A stretch of 64,000 nucleotides of DNA from Xylocopa sonorina (Eukaryota; Arthropoda; Insecta; Hymenoptera; Apidae), in assembly GCF_050948175.1 (NCBI RefSeq), contig NC_135202.1, positions 2,232,001-2,296,000 of the forward strand, read 5' to 3'. The notes beneath the pieces were generated by a model. The model ran no database searches. It saw only the letters and a program-made list of their open reading frames with translations, and was not told the origin of the DNA. Below, in pieces: positions 41,664-54,200 of the stretch. How positions within the stretch are numbered: the first letter of the stretch is position 1; each line of letters starts with the position of its first letter. The translations under genes were made by a program, and so were the position numbers.

Positions 41664-42891
41664 ATTACGAATTTTCGACGAATAGAATAGAATTTTATCG
41701 CAGCTTTCTATCGTGGCCAATAAACGACTGCAGCGGTTATACGACTAATTTTGAAACGTTCCATGAAAAGGACGCGAGGATTATCTCTTTATTCCAAGAT
41801 TCATCTCTTTAGTATGTATGTAATACGTTCATTGCAGATTATTGCTTTGCAGTGAAACAAGCAGAGAATTAAGGTGCAGGCTTTTAAGCATCAATCATTC
41901 AATTGTTTAAAAGCATACGTTATAAATTATAATATGTTATCTAAGATGAACATTTCCGAAATGATATTTTCGGAGATTGAACGTGATATTTGAGAATTGC
42001 TCAACGGATGTCGATTATCAATACAACCTATCGGTGCTGTATATATTGAACATCTACAAAGTGAAGGGGAATAATTACCGTTCCTAATTGCATAATGCGT
42101 ATGCTTTTTTGCATATAAGTATTGTATAACTGCATTTTTTCTAACTTATGATGTGACCAATTGCTTACACTTTTCTTGTTTGTGATAATCAATCATACGT
42201 ATAAGATATTTATATAAAATTATTTTACTGATACTGTATATTACTAGTGGGACCATAAATGAATGCTGCTTGTTAATTAAGGTTGTGCGAAATCTCGATA
42301 TTACATTCCAAAATTCCTTATTTTTTTTTTTTTAGCACCAAGTAGCGTATGATCATCAGTTTGAATAAAGTAATTAATTCGAATGACGTGATTTCAAGTA
42401 ACTTAACCGATTTAAATGAGATTTAACTGTACCTACGTGTCAGACGTGAAGTTTTTTTAATGTAAAAGCACGTGTTAAATATTTTGAAACATTGGTACAT
42501 ATGTAGCATAACAAGAGATAAAACGTTCGATTTTATCTATTTATATAAGATCGGATTAATGTTATCGCATACACGTGTATGTATCATGAAAGTAGGTTGG
42601 TCGAGTACGCGTTATCCCTGACAAATGATAATTATCGAAATTATGATAAAACTTCGGAATTTATATGGGCTATAATATATATTATAAAAAAACGAATGCA
42701 CCATGTGTGCGTGCGTGTATGTATGCATGTACGTGTGCGTGTGTATGTGTATAATGAAATGGTTGTAAATATATTTAATTAAGCATAAAAATAAAGTTTA
42801 CTTTTTATATTTCGCATAGTTGTAAAAAATTAATTAATTCAACCGTATCATTAAAAACGTATAGAAATGTATTTCCAGTATGGTACGTGCA
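41664..42891. other. tail-to-tail spacer between two ABCG genes
   Basis: The 1.2-kb gap separates the stop codons of convergent ABCG genes. It holds the plus-strand 3' UTR (AATAAA at 41719-41724), a short T run near 42321-42333, and a TG/TA-rich tract at about 42703-42752. No coding exon seen. Confidence 0.6.
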
Positions 42892-45800
42892 TCACCTTTT
42901 GGCTACACGCGCTTTCCACTGTAGGACCAAATACGTGGAGATCTGTAAACATATTATCCAAATGCATAAACCGAACACGGTAGTGCGATAGAAGATTGTA
43001 GGCATATCCATTGTGTCCAAAATACGTTTAGGAGACTTTAAGTGACAATAGATTTCGTAACATGGTAATGTTTCTCTATCTTCGTCGTAGAGCGCCTGCA
43101 GAATACCCTCGAACGCGTATCTATAACAATTGTAAATTTATTGTTTCCTTAGTTCTGTCTAGAAATTGAATAATACAAACTAAAATAATTTATACCGGAA
43201 AAAGCTGATGAAGCAAAGCGGTTGAAGGTATGGCGTCACTTCACTAAATTTTATAAAAAATCCAGCAAACAATATTATTGGCATATTAATAGCAGGGATT
43301 AAGAAAACTCCTATCTGAAAGTAATAAACAACTTTTGTTAGTACCTCAATTTTTTCGCAAATCATATTGAACTTTGCTTTTGAATTGTTGTTAAATCACA
43401 ACGCAGCATATTTATATACTGCGATGTGGAGCCAATTCATTGTGGATTGCAATTGAAGACACGTACGATCTGATGACAATCTTTCGATTAGACTTAAATG
43501 TGATTTGAATAAATCATTACTTGCGTGTCGAATGCAGCACCAACAAGCATTCCCGACGATTGCCCAAGGATCGTTGTCAAAATGCAAATCAACCAAGTAC
43601 GCAAAAACCTATCGTACTCCATTGGCTGGCCAGTTATGTAGTACGTGATCGTAATAAACACCGAAGGCGCAAGGATCTATGGAAAGTTCATTATATTAGA
43701 GACAATATCTTTAACTTACATTTAACTGAGAATGTTAATATTAATTTTATTATTATTTCTTTTCCTATTACTTGTAGCGGTAAATCCGATATTATTTTTA
43801 CAGAGAAATATGACCTCAAATTATACCAATTATTTAAGTATTCTCGTAGGAAAACGGCAGCTTCTATGGGAACTGAAAGCGAATAAACGAAGATTTATGA
43901 AAATGAAAAGAAGAAAATAGATTCTTTTTTACGATCATCTACATCGTAATCCATCGCAAGTACTTACACATTTGCACAGCTGGCATGGAGTTCGCAAAAT
44001 ATAAAAACAACAAAACGAAAAATACACAAGCGATATTGCTCTGAATCCTACTAGCATTATTCCCCGAATCATAGAACACTATACCTAATAGAAAAGCTAC
44101 TACCACATGGGCGGCGAATCTCAATTTTGTTAGGGTCTATAATGAAGTGACAAATAATTCGTAGAAAAATAAAATATCACATGCGAACAAACTAAATAGA
44201 ACCAATACAACTACTAACATTGTCCCGTTTAATGCAAATCATTGCTTTTAATAATAAAGTTTTTTGTTGTTGCAACGTAGACAGCTGCTTTGGCTTGCTG
44301 GCAATTTGTCGAGAATTCGAAACAATTCGTACATCTGTTTCTGAAACAAAACTAGTGCAAGTATTCCGCACATTTTCAAGCAAAATACGTTCTCCTGATT
44401 CGTGTTAATCAACGTAAGTATTATTTTAAATTAACGTTGGATCACCTATGATAGAATTCCGGATGTTCGCCTTCCAGTTTGCACGTTTAACGTTACAAAT
44501 TTTGTATAACTTGTTCAAGTCTCCACCTCGTTCTCCTGACACTACCTCTAAAACTGAAATTTTTAAAGGATATCTTTAAACGATTGATCGAACTATCGTC
44601 AAATGTGTATACACATTTCCCTATAATCTCAAAATGTACTGTCAGATCGTAAAAATGTCAACGCAATTGAATTAGAAGCCGCGCAAAGAATATACAAACC
44701 CATGTTGATGTCATTAACTTACCAAACTCGGATATATTATAAAATTGCGGGCATGTGTAGCCTGTGTCGTGAAATGTGCAGAAAACATCGTCCCAGGCTC
44801 CGTAGTAAAACGATTTCCCATTGTGTATAATTAACAAATCGTCAAATTGTGATATCATGCGACTGCTAGGCTGATGAATTACACAGGCAACTGTACAACC
44901 TCCTCTTGCTATTTTATGTAACAGTCCGATTACCTATTCGAGTCAGGCCATCGTTTAATAGATTTATTTTTTCTTTTAGAATTCACGTCATGAAATAACC
45001 GATAAATGAATTTCATTGATTAGTATAATAGACCTGATTCGAAGATGCGCTATCGAGTCCTGTAGTGGGTTCGTCGAGCAACAAAACAGACGGTTTTGTG
45101 ACTATTTCCACACCAATCGACAACCTTTTTTGCTCTCCGCCGCTTAAATTTTCCACTAGTGTGCCCAAACAGTTCGTCAAATTCAAATTTTCTGCTATTT
45201 CTGCCACCTGACAATTTACAAGTGTAAACAAGCGTCCCACTTAACTCTGTTCGCCGGACCGAACAACTGTTTCGCATCATTTCCTCCTACCAAGTTAATT
45301 TAGTAAACTTAGATGTTGAACGTACGATCAGATAGAAGGTAGACGAATCTTGAATTCCTTGAACTTTTAAACGCGCTGCGATATATAACGTTTCTCGAAC
45401 AGTGAGTAAGGGAGACAAAGCAAACTGTTGCGGCAGGAAGCAAGTTTGTTTCCGAAAGACGTCGCTGTCGCATTCCTTTCCATTAACGGTGATCGAGCCC
45501 CTGACGTTGGTTGTTTTTAGGGTAGATATGATTCGGAGCAGCGTAGTCTTCCCAGCACCGGATGGACCGATGATTGTTGTTAATCTTTCAGGACGAAAAC
45601 ATCCTGAGACATCCTCTAATATTCTTTTCGATTGTTCTGTAAAAAAATTGAAAAAATCTCGCATGTGAATGGATGATGTGTACTTATTGGGATATAATTT
45701 CAAAATGTCTGTAATGCATACATATTCGTATGTATAGTTGCATGTATAATGCATTTCTCCTCATTGTCTTTTATGCCTCTGGATGTATAAACAAAATTTT

Positions 45801-46748
45801 TAATTTGTCGCTTTTAATGAGTGATTCTATTTCGTACTGTTACATATTATATTGTGCCGCTACTTGCAACTGACGAGATCATAAATGAACGTATTTATTC
45901 CTATACTAATAACGTGTAACTTGTTTAAGAAAAACAAGATCGATTGATGTAGAGAAATATATAGAATTCTGCATAAGATAAAGAGTTGTTTACTTGTTTT
46001 TTGTTTTCATTATTTTCTGTAGTATTCAAAAAATTGCATCTCTATTATACACTAGATATTTACATATTCAATATTTTATACTTTTAACATCATGCTACAT
46101 CATCATCGAGTTTGATCTCAACAGGAAATAACATTATTTCCAATTCTAATGGAATTGAATGAATACGATTAAAGTATTATACGTGGATGTATATCACCAC
46201 ATACGGTGTACGTGTGATCATATTGAAAATAAAATATTAAATATAAATAGAAAAAGTTTATGAATGCTTAATTTGAATTTTTGTATCTTAAATTGTTCGA
46301 AGTTCGAGCACAGTTCGAACACATCGCTATCCTCAATCAACATCAACATTGAAAAGGATCAATTTTTTAATAGAGTCAATTGAAAGATACACCCTACGCA
46401 TTATAGTATGTTTACTCCCATTGGGCGTAATCCCAAAAAGACAATACAATGAAAATTTGAAAACGTTGCCTTCATCCCTTTCCATTATCTAATCGCGTCT
46501 TGTGTAATAAAATTGCTCGACTTTCTTTGTGCACGCGACAACGTACGAGTGAATGTATAGATGCTGCGGCGTATGCAGGTATACTTGCCTTTTCTAGAGT
46601 TGGCGGTATACGAGAGACTGTTAAATTCAATGAGCATCTTTGAGGAATTTGGATTCAAAGGATTCTGATCCGTTAGTGGAATTGTGCATCCTTCGTTGTC
46701 CAATTCTCCCGTAGGATAGGCAGCCGTGTTGTTGCGATACGCCTCCAT
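42892..46748 (-). CDS. ABC transporter, subfamily G half-transporter (copy B)
   Basis: Second ABCG half-transporter of the cluster, with probable dimerisation and lipid-like substrates as for the family. Eleven exons on minus: 46748-46589, 45636-45326, 45207-45034, 44933-44723, 44553-44446, 44394-44219, 44136-43968, 43872-43772, 43676-43521, 43314-43196, 43120-42892; 637 residues. Walker A GPSGAGKTT (77-85), signature LSGGE (178-182), Walker B VLLLDEP with Asp202 and Glu203, D-loop GLDSAS and H-loop His235 are all present; a serine/threonine-rich linker precedes about six membrane helices. The start is the ATG of MEAYRNN, the first in-frame ATG; TGA lies 15 bases upstream in the same frame. 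Intron 1 uses a GC donor (AAAG|GCAAGT), forced by frame. Exons 8 and 9 (101 and 156 nt) together equal the single 257-nt exon of its two paralogues. Confidence 0.94.
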
Positions 46749-48261
46749 ATCGAATTTCAACGTTTGTCAACTCTTAATTACTTACTTGAATCATCGTAGT
46801 AAAACATTGGAATTTTACCAATGCGAACGTCCACGTGTAATGCAATATGTTATCATGGTACAACGTATAATCACGAACGAGGACTGCATTTCAACATGTT
46901 CCGGCCTAATCTCTTAATTTCCTCCGGTCGAGAAGGAAAAAATGTTAAGCATCTTTTGGAGCATAACATTATAACAAATAAACACACTTATCTACAAATC
47001 ACCACGACTAACGTTTCACAAGTTTACGCACATTTAAGATCGAAGTCTCTGCAATTATCGCGGCACCAATTGCCATCGTAAAAACATATTTCTAGCATTT
47101 CGTCTGCGACGTGACTTCACCAACTGATATAGGGCACACATGCCATTCGTTAAAGCAGAGATACGTATCGCACATTATGTGCAATTCGATGATTATACGC
47201 AGCTAGAGAAATACCATCGGGGAGACGTACGTTATTTCTTGCTTGCTCCTTATCCGCCGGTTTGGCTTCTCTGATACACGCGTTTTATCCAACGATGATC
47301 ACAACGCAGACTGTTATGCGCGACGCGCATGAATTCGCCGCGATGACTGTTGAATAACTTTTCGATGCAGTGCTGTACAACTTTCACGCCGCACGAATAT
47401 CAGATCTGAGTGCAATTGATCCTTAATCAAGGAATTTGGGACGTGCATTGTAAAGTGAACATCTGAATTGCATCTTTAAAAGTTAAGAGCTATGAAAATA
47501 ATTGATTTTTAGTTTATATTTTAAGAATTCCTAAAGGAGAATTAAATATGAATCGATATACTTTGTTAATGAAAAAAAAAGAGATAAGATGTTCACTGAA
47601 TATTAACTGAAAATAAACGAACATAACGAATATACATAACATTTAATATTACGTTTTTCTTTTTTTTTTTGATGTAGTTGACTTTACAATAAACAAAACG
47701 ATTATTAATTTTTCAACGCGTGATAATTTTGTATAATATGTCTTTTTTCATTTGTATAATCGCATATTTATAAAAACGGATACATGTAATACACTTTAAC
47801 AGACATTATTTACGTGTATTACGTTCGATGTAAACGCAATTTATACAACGAAATTTTTCTGTTATCGCGCGTACACATTGAAACACAGCATCAAAAAATA
47901 TTACTGATTGGTGATACTACTATCTTCAGATAACAGTATTATTTTTGTTCTGGCACGCATCGCGTACAAACGGACGATTTCCAGAGCGTCGTACATTGCA
48001 AATAATTACTTGTCGTTTCTTCTATACTAACGCTGCAATAAATGCAAATATAATTTCATCTGTTTTGGTAAACACTTTTTATAAAATATTCCTCTTTTTT
48101 CGTATTTATACAGAATATTTCAAAAGCAAGTCAGTCTTTAATATAATAATAATTCATTTGTACTGTACTATTTACACTGAACACAGCACGAGCAACGAAG
48201 AAAAATGTTTCGTTAGCATATCGCTCGCAATTTTGATTATTTTGTTTGTAAGTTTTTGTTT
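46749..48261. other. spacer between the tandem ABCG genes B and C
   Basis: Contains the promoter and 5' UTR of copy B on its left side and the 3' UTR of copy C on its right side. The part at 47090-47420 is CG-richer and could hold the copy B promoter. No coding exon; the ORFs at 46726-47081 and 47945-48358 are unsupported. Confidence 0.5.
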
Positions 48262-51200
48262 TTATACACGTTTCTCTAATTTCAATTTCAACAACGTGAA
48301 TGCCCCAATATCCAGCATAACGTATAGGCCGATCAACATGATCAAACAGAACCAATAGTTAGCTTGCTTCATGTCTACGGCATTTAACAATGTCTCTGGT
48401 ATAGCGAAGTGGCAATAGACATCCGAACAAGAAAGTTTTGGCCTGTCATAACTGAAATTGCAAAAGAGCGTTATGTTACGATGATACATGTGTAATATGA
48501 TTCACTCTATATCCTAGATTTAATTGTTTACCCGTAAATAGCGATCATTACACCTTCGAAACCATACTTCAGAAATGACAAATGAAATAGCCATCGTAAG
48601 TACGGATGAGCATCTCTGAATTGTACAAAGAACCCGCTAAATATTAAGAACGGAAGAATTACAAACGGTCCAAAGATCATACCGTGCTGAAATGAAAATC
48701 ATGGAATAAGACTTGATGACATTACGCGCAATTGGACAAGTGTACTTTAGCATTTTGATACGCAACCTGTATTTTCATTCCAGTGCCGACTAAAAGTCCG
48801 AACATTTGAGCAACCATACTGACAGCGAAACACATTAGGGTGTAGAGGCAAAATCGTTGAAGTTCCAACAACTGATCGCTCATATAATATACGATTAAAA
48901 TGTACAAGGAAATGGCTATGAATTGTATGGGAATGTCAGCCAACTTGTTGGCGAGGTAAAAAGAGTGCAATTTATACCAACGATTAAAGTGTTCTCGCAT
49001 GATGACCGGTAACTCTGAGGGAACTGTAATATTACAAATATATTTCGCTACAGTCACTTTAAACATAGCTCTAGATTGGTTGAAATACTGCAAACTTACA
49101 CGTTGTTACTGTTGCACTGAAAGCACTGAACATGAGAAACATTATATTAAAAAATAGAAGATTGAAGTTGTCCAGTACGTATACAGCATCCTGGCCAACC
49201 TTGAAGTAAATCACGCCAACAAGCAGGGCGATAACAAAATGCATCGAAAGTCTTGTAAATGTTAATACCTGTGAAGCAAACGCAGGAACTTACGATATTA
49301 TAAAAAAATTATAAATCTAAAAGATATTTATAAATATGGATTGTAAATTCTGTCAGATTGTGTACTTGTTGCAAGTTGCATAACTGTCTGAAATATCGTA
49401 ATCCGAACAAGGTCGACCATTTCTGCGGTTATTCTACCTGCTATTGATTACACATTAACTTCTTCAAGTATCAGAGATATCTCTAGAAAAGTTACAACTA
49501 TTTTTTTTACTATAAAAAAAAAGAAAACGATCCTACAGATTTTTTATGTTATCTTAGAATGTACGATTTTCTTCTATGTACACTGATCGTTTCTTTTATC
49601 TGATTTCAATGATTCTTAGCTCTTCCAAAACTGATGTTTTCACTCGATCCGCATTGTACTCTGTTTGAAACTGATACGTTCGACGCGCCGAAAGGATCTC
49701 TTCCTACCGACTCAGCGGTATCTTATTTGGATGTCCTCGATCCGCGGCTACGCTAATCTCTTTTCTCTTGAAGAGTTTCTACTGTCTATCGCTTCGTACG
49801 CGTGACCCAATGCCATTGCACTTGCCACTCTTGTCTCGAGACCGGCTGCAGCCTTCCGTCTGCGATGGATTCTGTGCGACACAGGCCTCGAGGATACATC
49901 GTGCGACCTGATACGTCCCTACACACGACGACATTCGTATCAGAGCCTCATCGTGTGTAGGGTACTTAACATTACATAGGACCGTTTCAAAGGTCTTATC
50001 ATTTAATAAACGTTGTCTGAGCGATCCATGATCTCTCAGACGGAATTGGCTTTATTATTATTGTACATTTCCGTATCGAATATATCAACGAACTAGCGGC
50101 CAGTCGCGAGTCTATTTCTATTTATACACAACAAATCGATAGATACATACGTGCCACACGTGTAATAAATAGAAGATACTAACATAATCGAATGTGTCTA
50201 TTAATAACGTAAGCAACTCTATTGGAAATTTCGACGAAAACTTTTCTCGCTATGCCAACTGATGATATTTACGTTATTGTATTTCGATTATACCTAATAT
50301 ATTCCCAGAAACAAGAGTTTCCTGTTACCTTGTCTCTGGAGAGTCTGATAGCGTTTCTTTTAAGAAGAATGACTAGCTGTTTCCAAAAACTGGTGGCATA
50401 ATCAGCAGAGCTCTTACGTCTGCTGGATGTATGTTGCATCTCCAACGGAGGTCGTTGTCGAAGTGCTTGAAACGAAGCCGTCACGTTCAAAGCGATCACT
50501 TCCTCCTGGTGATTAACAGTGGTTACATTGCTAGACGACCTCCATGCGCGATTTTTTCCATTTTCGATGGCATTCACCATCTCCGGCACGTGCTTTCCGT
50601 AATCACCGTTGCAAATCTCTAACACTGTAACGAGAACAGTACTTCTTTTTATTTAACCACAATCGAAGAACGACTAAAATTGTATAATTATACCAGCCTG
50701 GCTAGATATAATAAATCCTTAGATATAATCGAAGAAATAATTACAATGAGTATCACTGGAGATGAAACACAGAGTAAAATGCACGTAAAATGCGTTTCAC
50801 GCGTATCGCGTTTCGTATAGGAACGTACACTTTTCCGAGTAGAAATCTTCTCGCGTTTCCAATCGCTATATAATTATAACTCATCAGTGGAAGTGGAACA
50901 ACGTTTAAGTATGGCTAATTTCCATTTACTTGCAAGCAGTTACTTACGATAGTCAGCTGGATTGTAGTGGGTTGGACAGTGTAAACCGAGACTGCTCAAG
51001 TAAGGCACTACATTCTGCGTGCTACCACTGTAGACGCAATTTCCGTCCGCCACTACGTAAAGGTGATCGACCATATTCAAGAGCGAGGCACTGGGCTGAT
51101 GAATCGAGCAAATCACTGTTTGTCCCGTCTTTGCCAACTGCTTTAACAACGTTATACAGTACTTTGAAGTGACGCTGTCCAATCCACTGCAATTGTTATC

Positions 51201-54200
51201 GTATATTACGCATTTATTATACATATCTTGTTATTATCATTAGTTTTAAATAAACGGTAGTTGAAATTGTTCGAAAATATTCGATGAATACCTAGTAGGC
51301 TCGTCGAGAAATAGAATCGGCGGGCTGTTGATCAATTCTAAGGCAATGGCTAGTCTTTTTCGTTCTCCACCACTGAGTTGCCCCGTCAGTGTATAGCGAC
51401 ACGTATTAAGACTCATTGTAATCAGAATTTGGTCGATCTAAAAACGATACAATTTTATTAAAATGGATGATGCAGAGCAGTTGTACCTCGAATAAATTTT
51501 CAAAATTAATCATACGTATAGCTTTTCATTTATTTAAATAAATCTAATTAAACTTAAAGAGTGAATAGTTGTATTTTTATTTCTAGTGGAGAAGATATTA
51601 TTGCTCGAGAATCTTGAGAGCATGCTCGACTATTAACAAGTTATAGGCAATAATGACCGTTCAACGAGCAATCTTCCAATTATCTCGAGCATTCTGAGTT
51701 AGTCCAAACAATTCTCGGTGCAGTGGCGGAAGAAGCATAAGAATAACGAAGTCGATGAAGAGAATACCTTTTGTTTCTTTTGCCGATGGCTAGTGGTAAG
51801 TTTCAGCTCGGCAGCGACGTTCATTGCTTCTTGTACAGTCAATAGTGGTTGTAAATTGTCGTTTTGCATTATATACGCAGACAATCGTCGAAATTCATTG
51901 AGATTCCTAGCTTTCGAATTGACCATTATATTCCCGGTTACACCAGCCGTTCTGAAACCGGTCCAAAGTAGTCACAATCATCTTTATACCTCTATCGTGG
52001 CTTCTATTTTTTTTCTTTGTTTTTCTTTTCTTTGCCATTATTCGTTTGCTTCTAAATTTGTAACTGAAATTACTAATCTACGACGGAATGGTGTTCAAAG
52101 TCAATTCGTGTATTACAATTTCTCAATAACGTGCAAATGCGATATGTACTCATTTGTTTCGGTTTGATTTAAGTATCTCGATAAGGCACGATGGCCAATT
52201 TTAAAGCGCCTTTAATTAGCCTACTTGTGGTATCGCATAAACTAGCCAGAGGATCACCCACCACATTTGTTTTATATATAATATCAAACTGATTCAACGA
52301 ATTGTACGGACTAACTAATTTGATCGCTTCGTATCTATTTATATTTTTCGACAATTCTTTGAGTATATGATTTTTTTAAATTCCTTTAAAAGACCTCTAT
52401 ATTAGGAGGAAGAGGTTAGATTAGAAATTGCCTTATTTGCGATTTCACGGTGCTTACGAAAGTGGCTAATGAGCGACACTATAAATAATGATTTCATCAT
52501 TATTGTATAAAGTAAAACATTTCTTCGGTCACGCAGGTTTATCGGTGATAACTGCATTGCAACCAATGAACGTCGCAATTGCACTCTGCAAGACGCTGAA
52601 CGGAAATGCAGTTCGTGTCTGTTTTGTTAAACAATGACACGATTTATGTACATAGTACGTGTCCACTCTTAACATTACCATTATCCATGGATTCGTTCGA
52701 TAATTCAAAATCCCTACTTTTATTATATTTAATAATAGTAATTAACCGCGATAGAAAAATACATGAAAATTCAGCGATATATGAAAATAGGGTACACTAG
52801 ATACTCGAGATCTACAACAATTAATTGCTTATAAGATTATTTAGGAGCAAATACATTCTAAGAAAGGAAAACGATGCGAAAGATACATGTTTGGAATTTG
52901 AAGGGTAAAGATAAACAGATAGCAATGAAACAGGAAACGAGGATGACAAGATCAGGAATGAGTAATATTTAGAAATATGAAATCATACATTACATAACAA
53001 TTTGAGATATTTGGATGACTAAAACTAATATTTAAATACAGATGAGGTTCGACTATAAAATTCCGATTCTCCGTACTCGAACGTGTGCTCAATTGTATGA
53101 AAATAAAGATTTAATATCGAGTATGAATTATATACGTTAAAAAAAAATGAGAATTCTCGATTCAATCTTGTTTCGTACGATTAGCTTTCACGTCTGTGTC
53201 TCCTCAAAACCGGATACTTAGCACGAAAACACACGTTACTTTTTTTATCAGATATGCACGAAACTCCCCCTTTCATTCTTTCCCATTAAACATTCGCGCA
53301 GCATATGGTCTTGTTCTACGATATTGTTCCATCAAAAGTTTCTCTTCCCTACGCTTATAAGAATATTTTTCTGTGAAACATTATCGGTGGAAACTTCAAT
53401 TTCAAGCAGCGTTATCATCAATTGATAAGGTCGATTATATGGTTTACTAAATGACCAAAATCGTGGATTTCAGTATCCCCAGATATTTTAGGATATTCAG
53501 TTCTAGGAAATATATTGAATCGTGTTAAAAGCTCGAAAACACTATATGGTAGACGCCTGTGATTTCTAGAATTACCGCGATGAAATAATGTCGTGTAACG
53601 TAATAATCGTTTAAATAGGTAATAATCGTATCAATGTAGTACTATATGTGCCACAAATATTTTCCACAGTCGGTCTAATAATATGAACGACTGTCGACGC
53701 CACTAGAAAACGAGAACTTGCGCTGCGAAATCATTTTACGAGTGATTTTGCGCACTTATCGTATTTCTGTACTTATTCTCTATTCTAGGACATGTATCTA
53801 TACATACATAGATTCGTAATACTCGTCTCGCTGTGATCGAAACATAAAACAACTTTTCGAATACTCTACAGTGCGTGATTATACTTTCAATTTGCTTATT
53901 TTAATATTTTTGCTCAAAATAATTAATATATCTAACGTAGTAGTATTATTTGTGCCAGTTTTATTATCCTAGCGAAACTTCGAGACATAATTTATCAAAG
54001 AATTCGTCGTAATTGTGAATATAATATCTAAATTTTTGATAATTTTTACACTTCATTCCAGTATTCCAATGGCAACAGATTGTTGGTGTTAATTAAAGGG
54101 GATCACTAGCGCTATGTATGTACAGATAAAATAAATACCGATAAGTCGCGGGGATTTAAAAAATTAGAGATCTACTAACGTAAAGCCAGCCAGAATGTCC

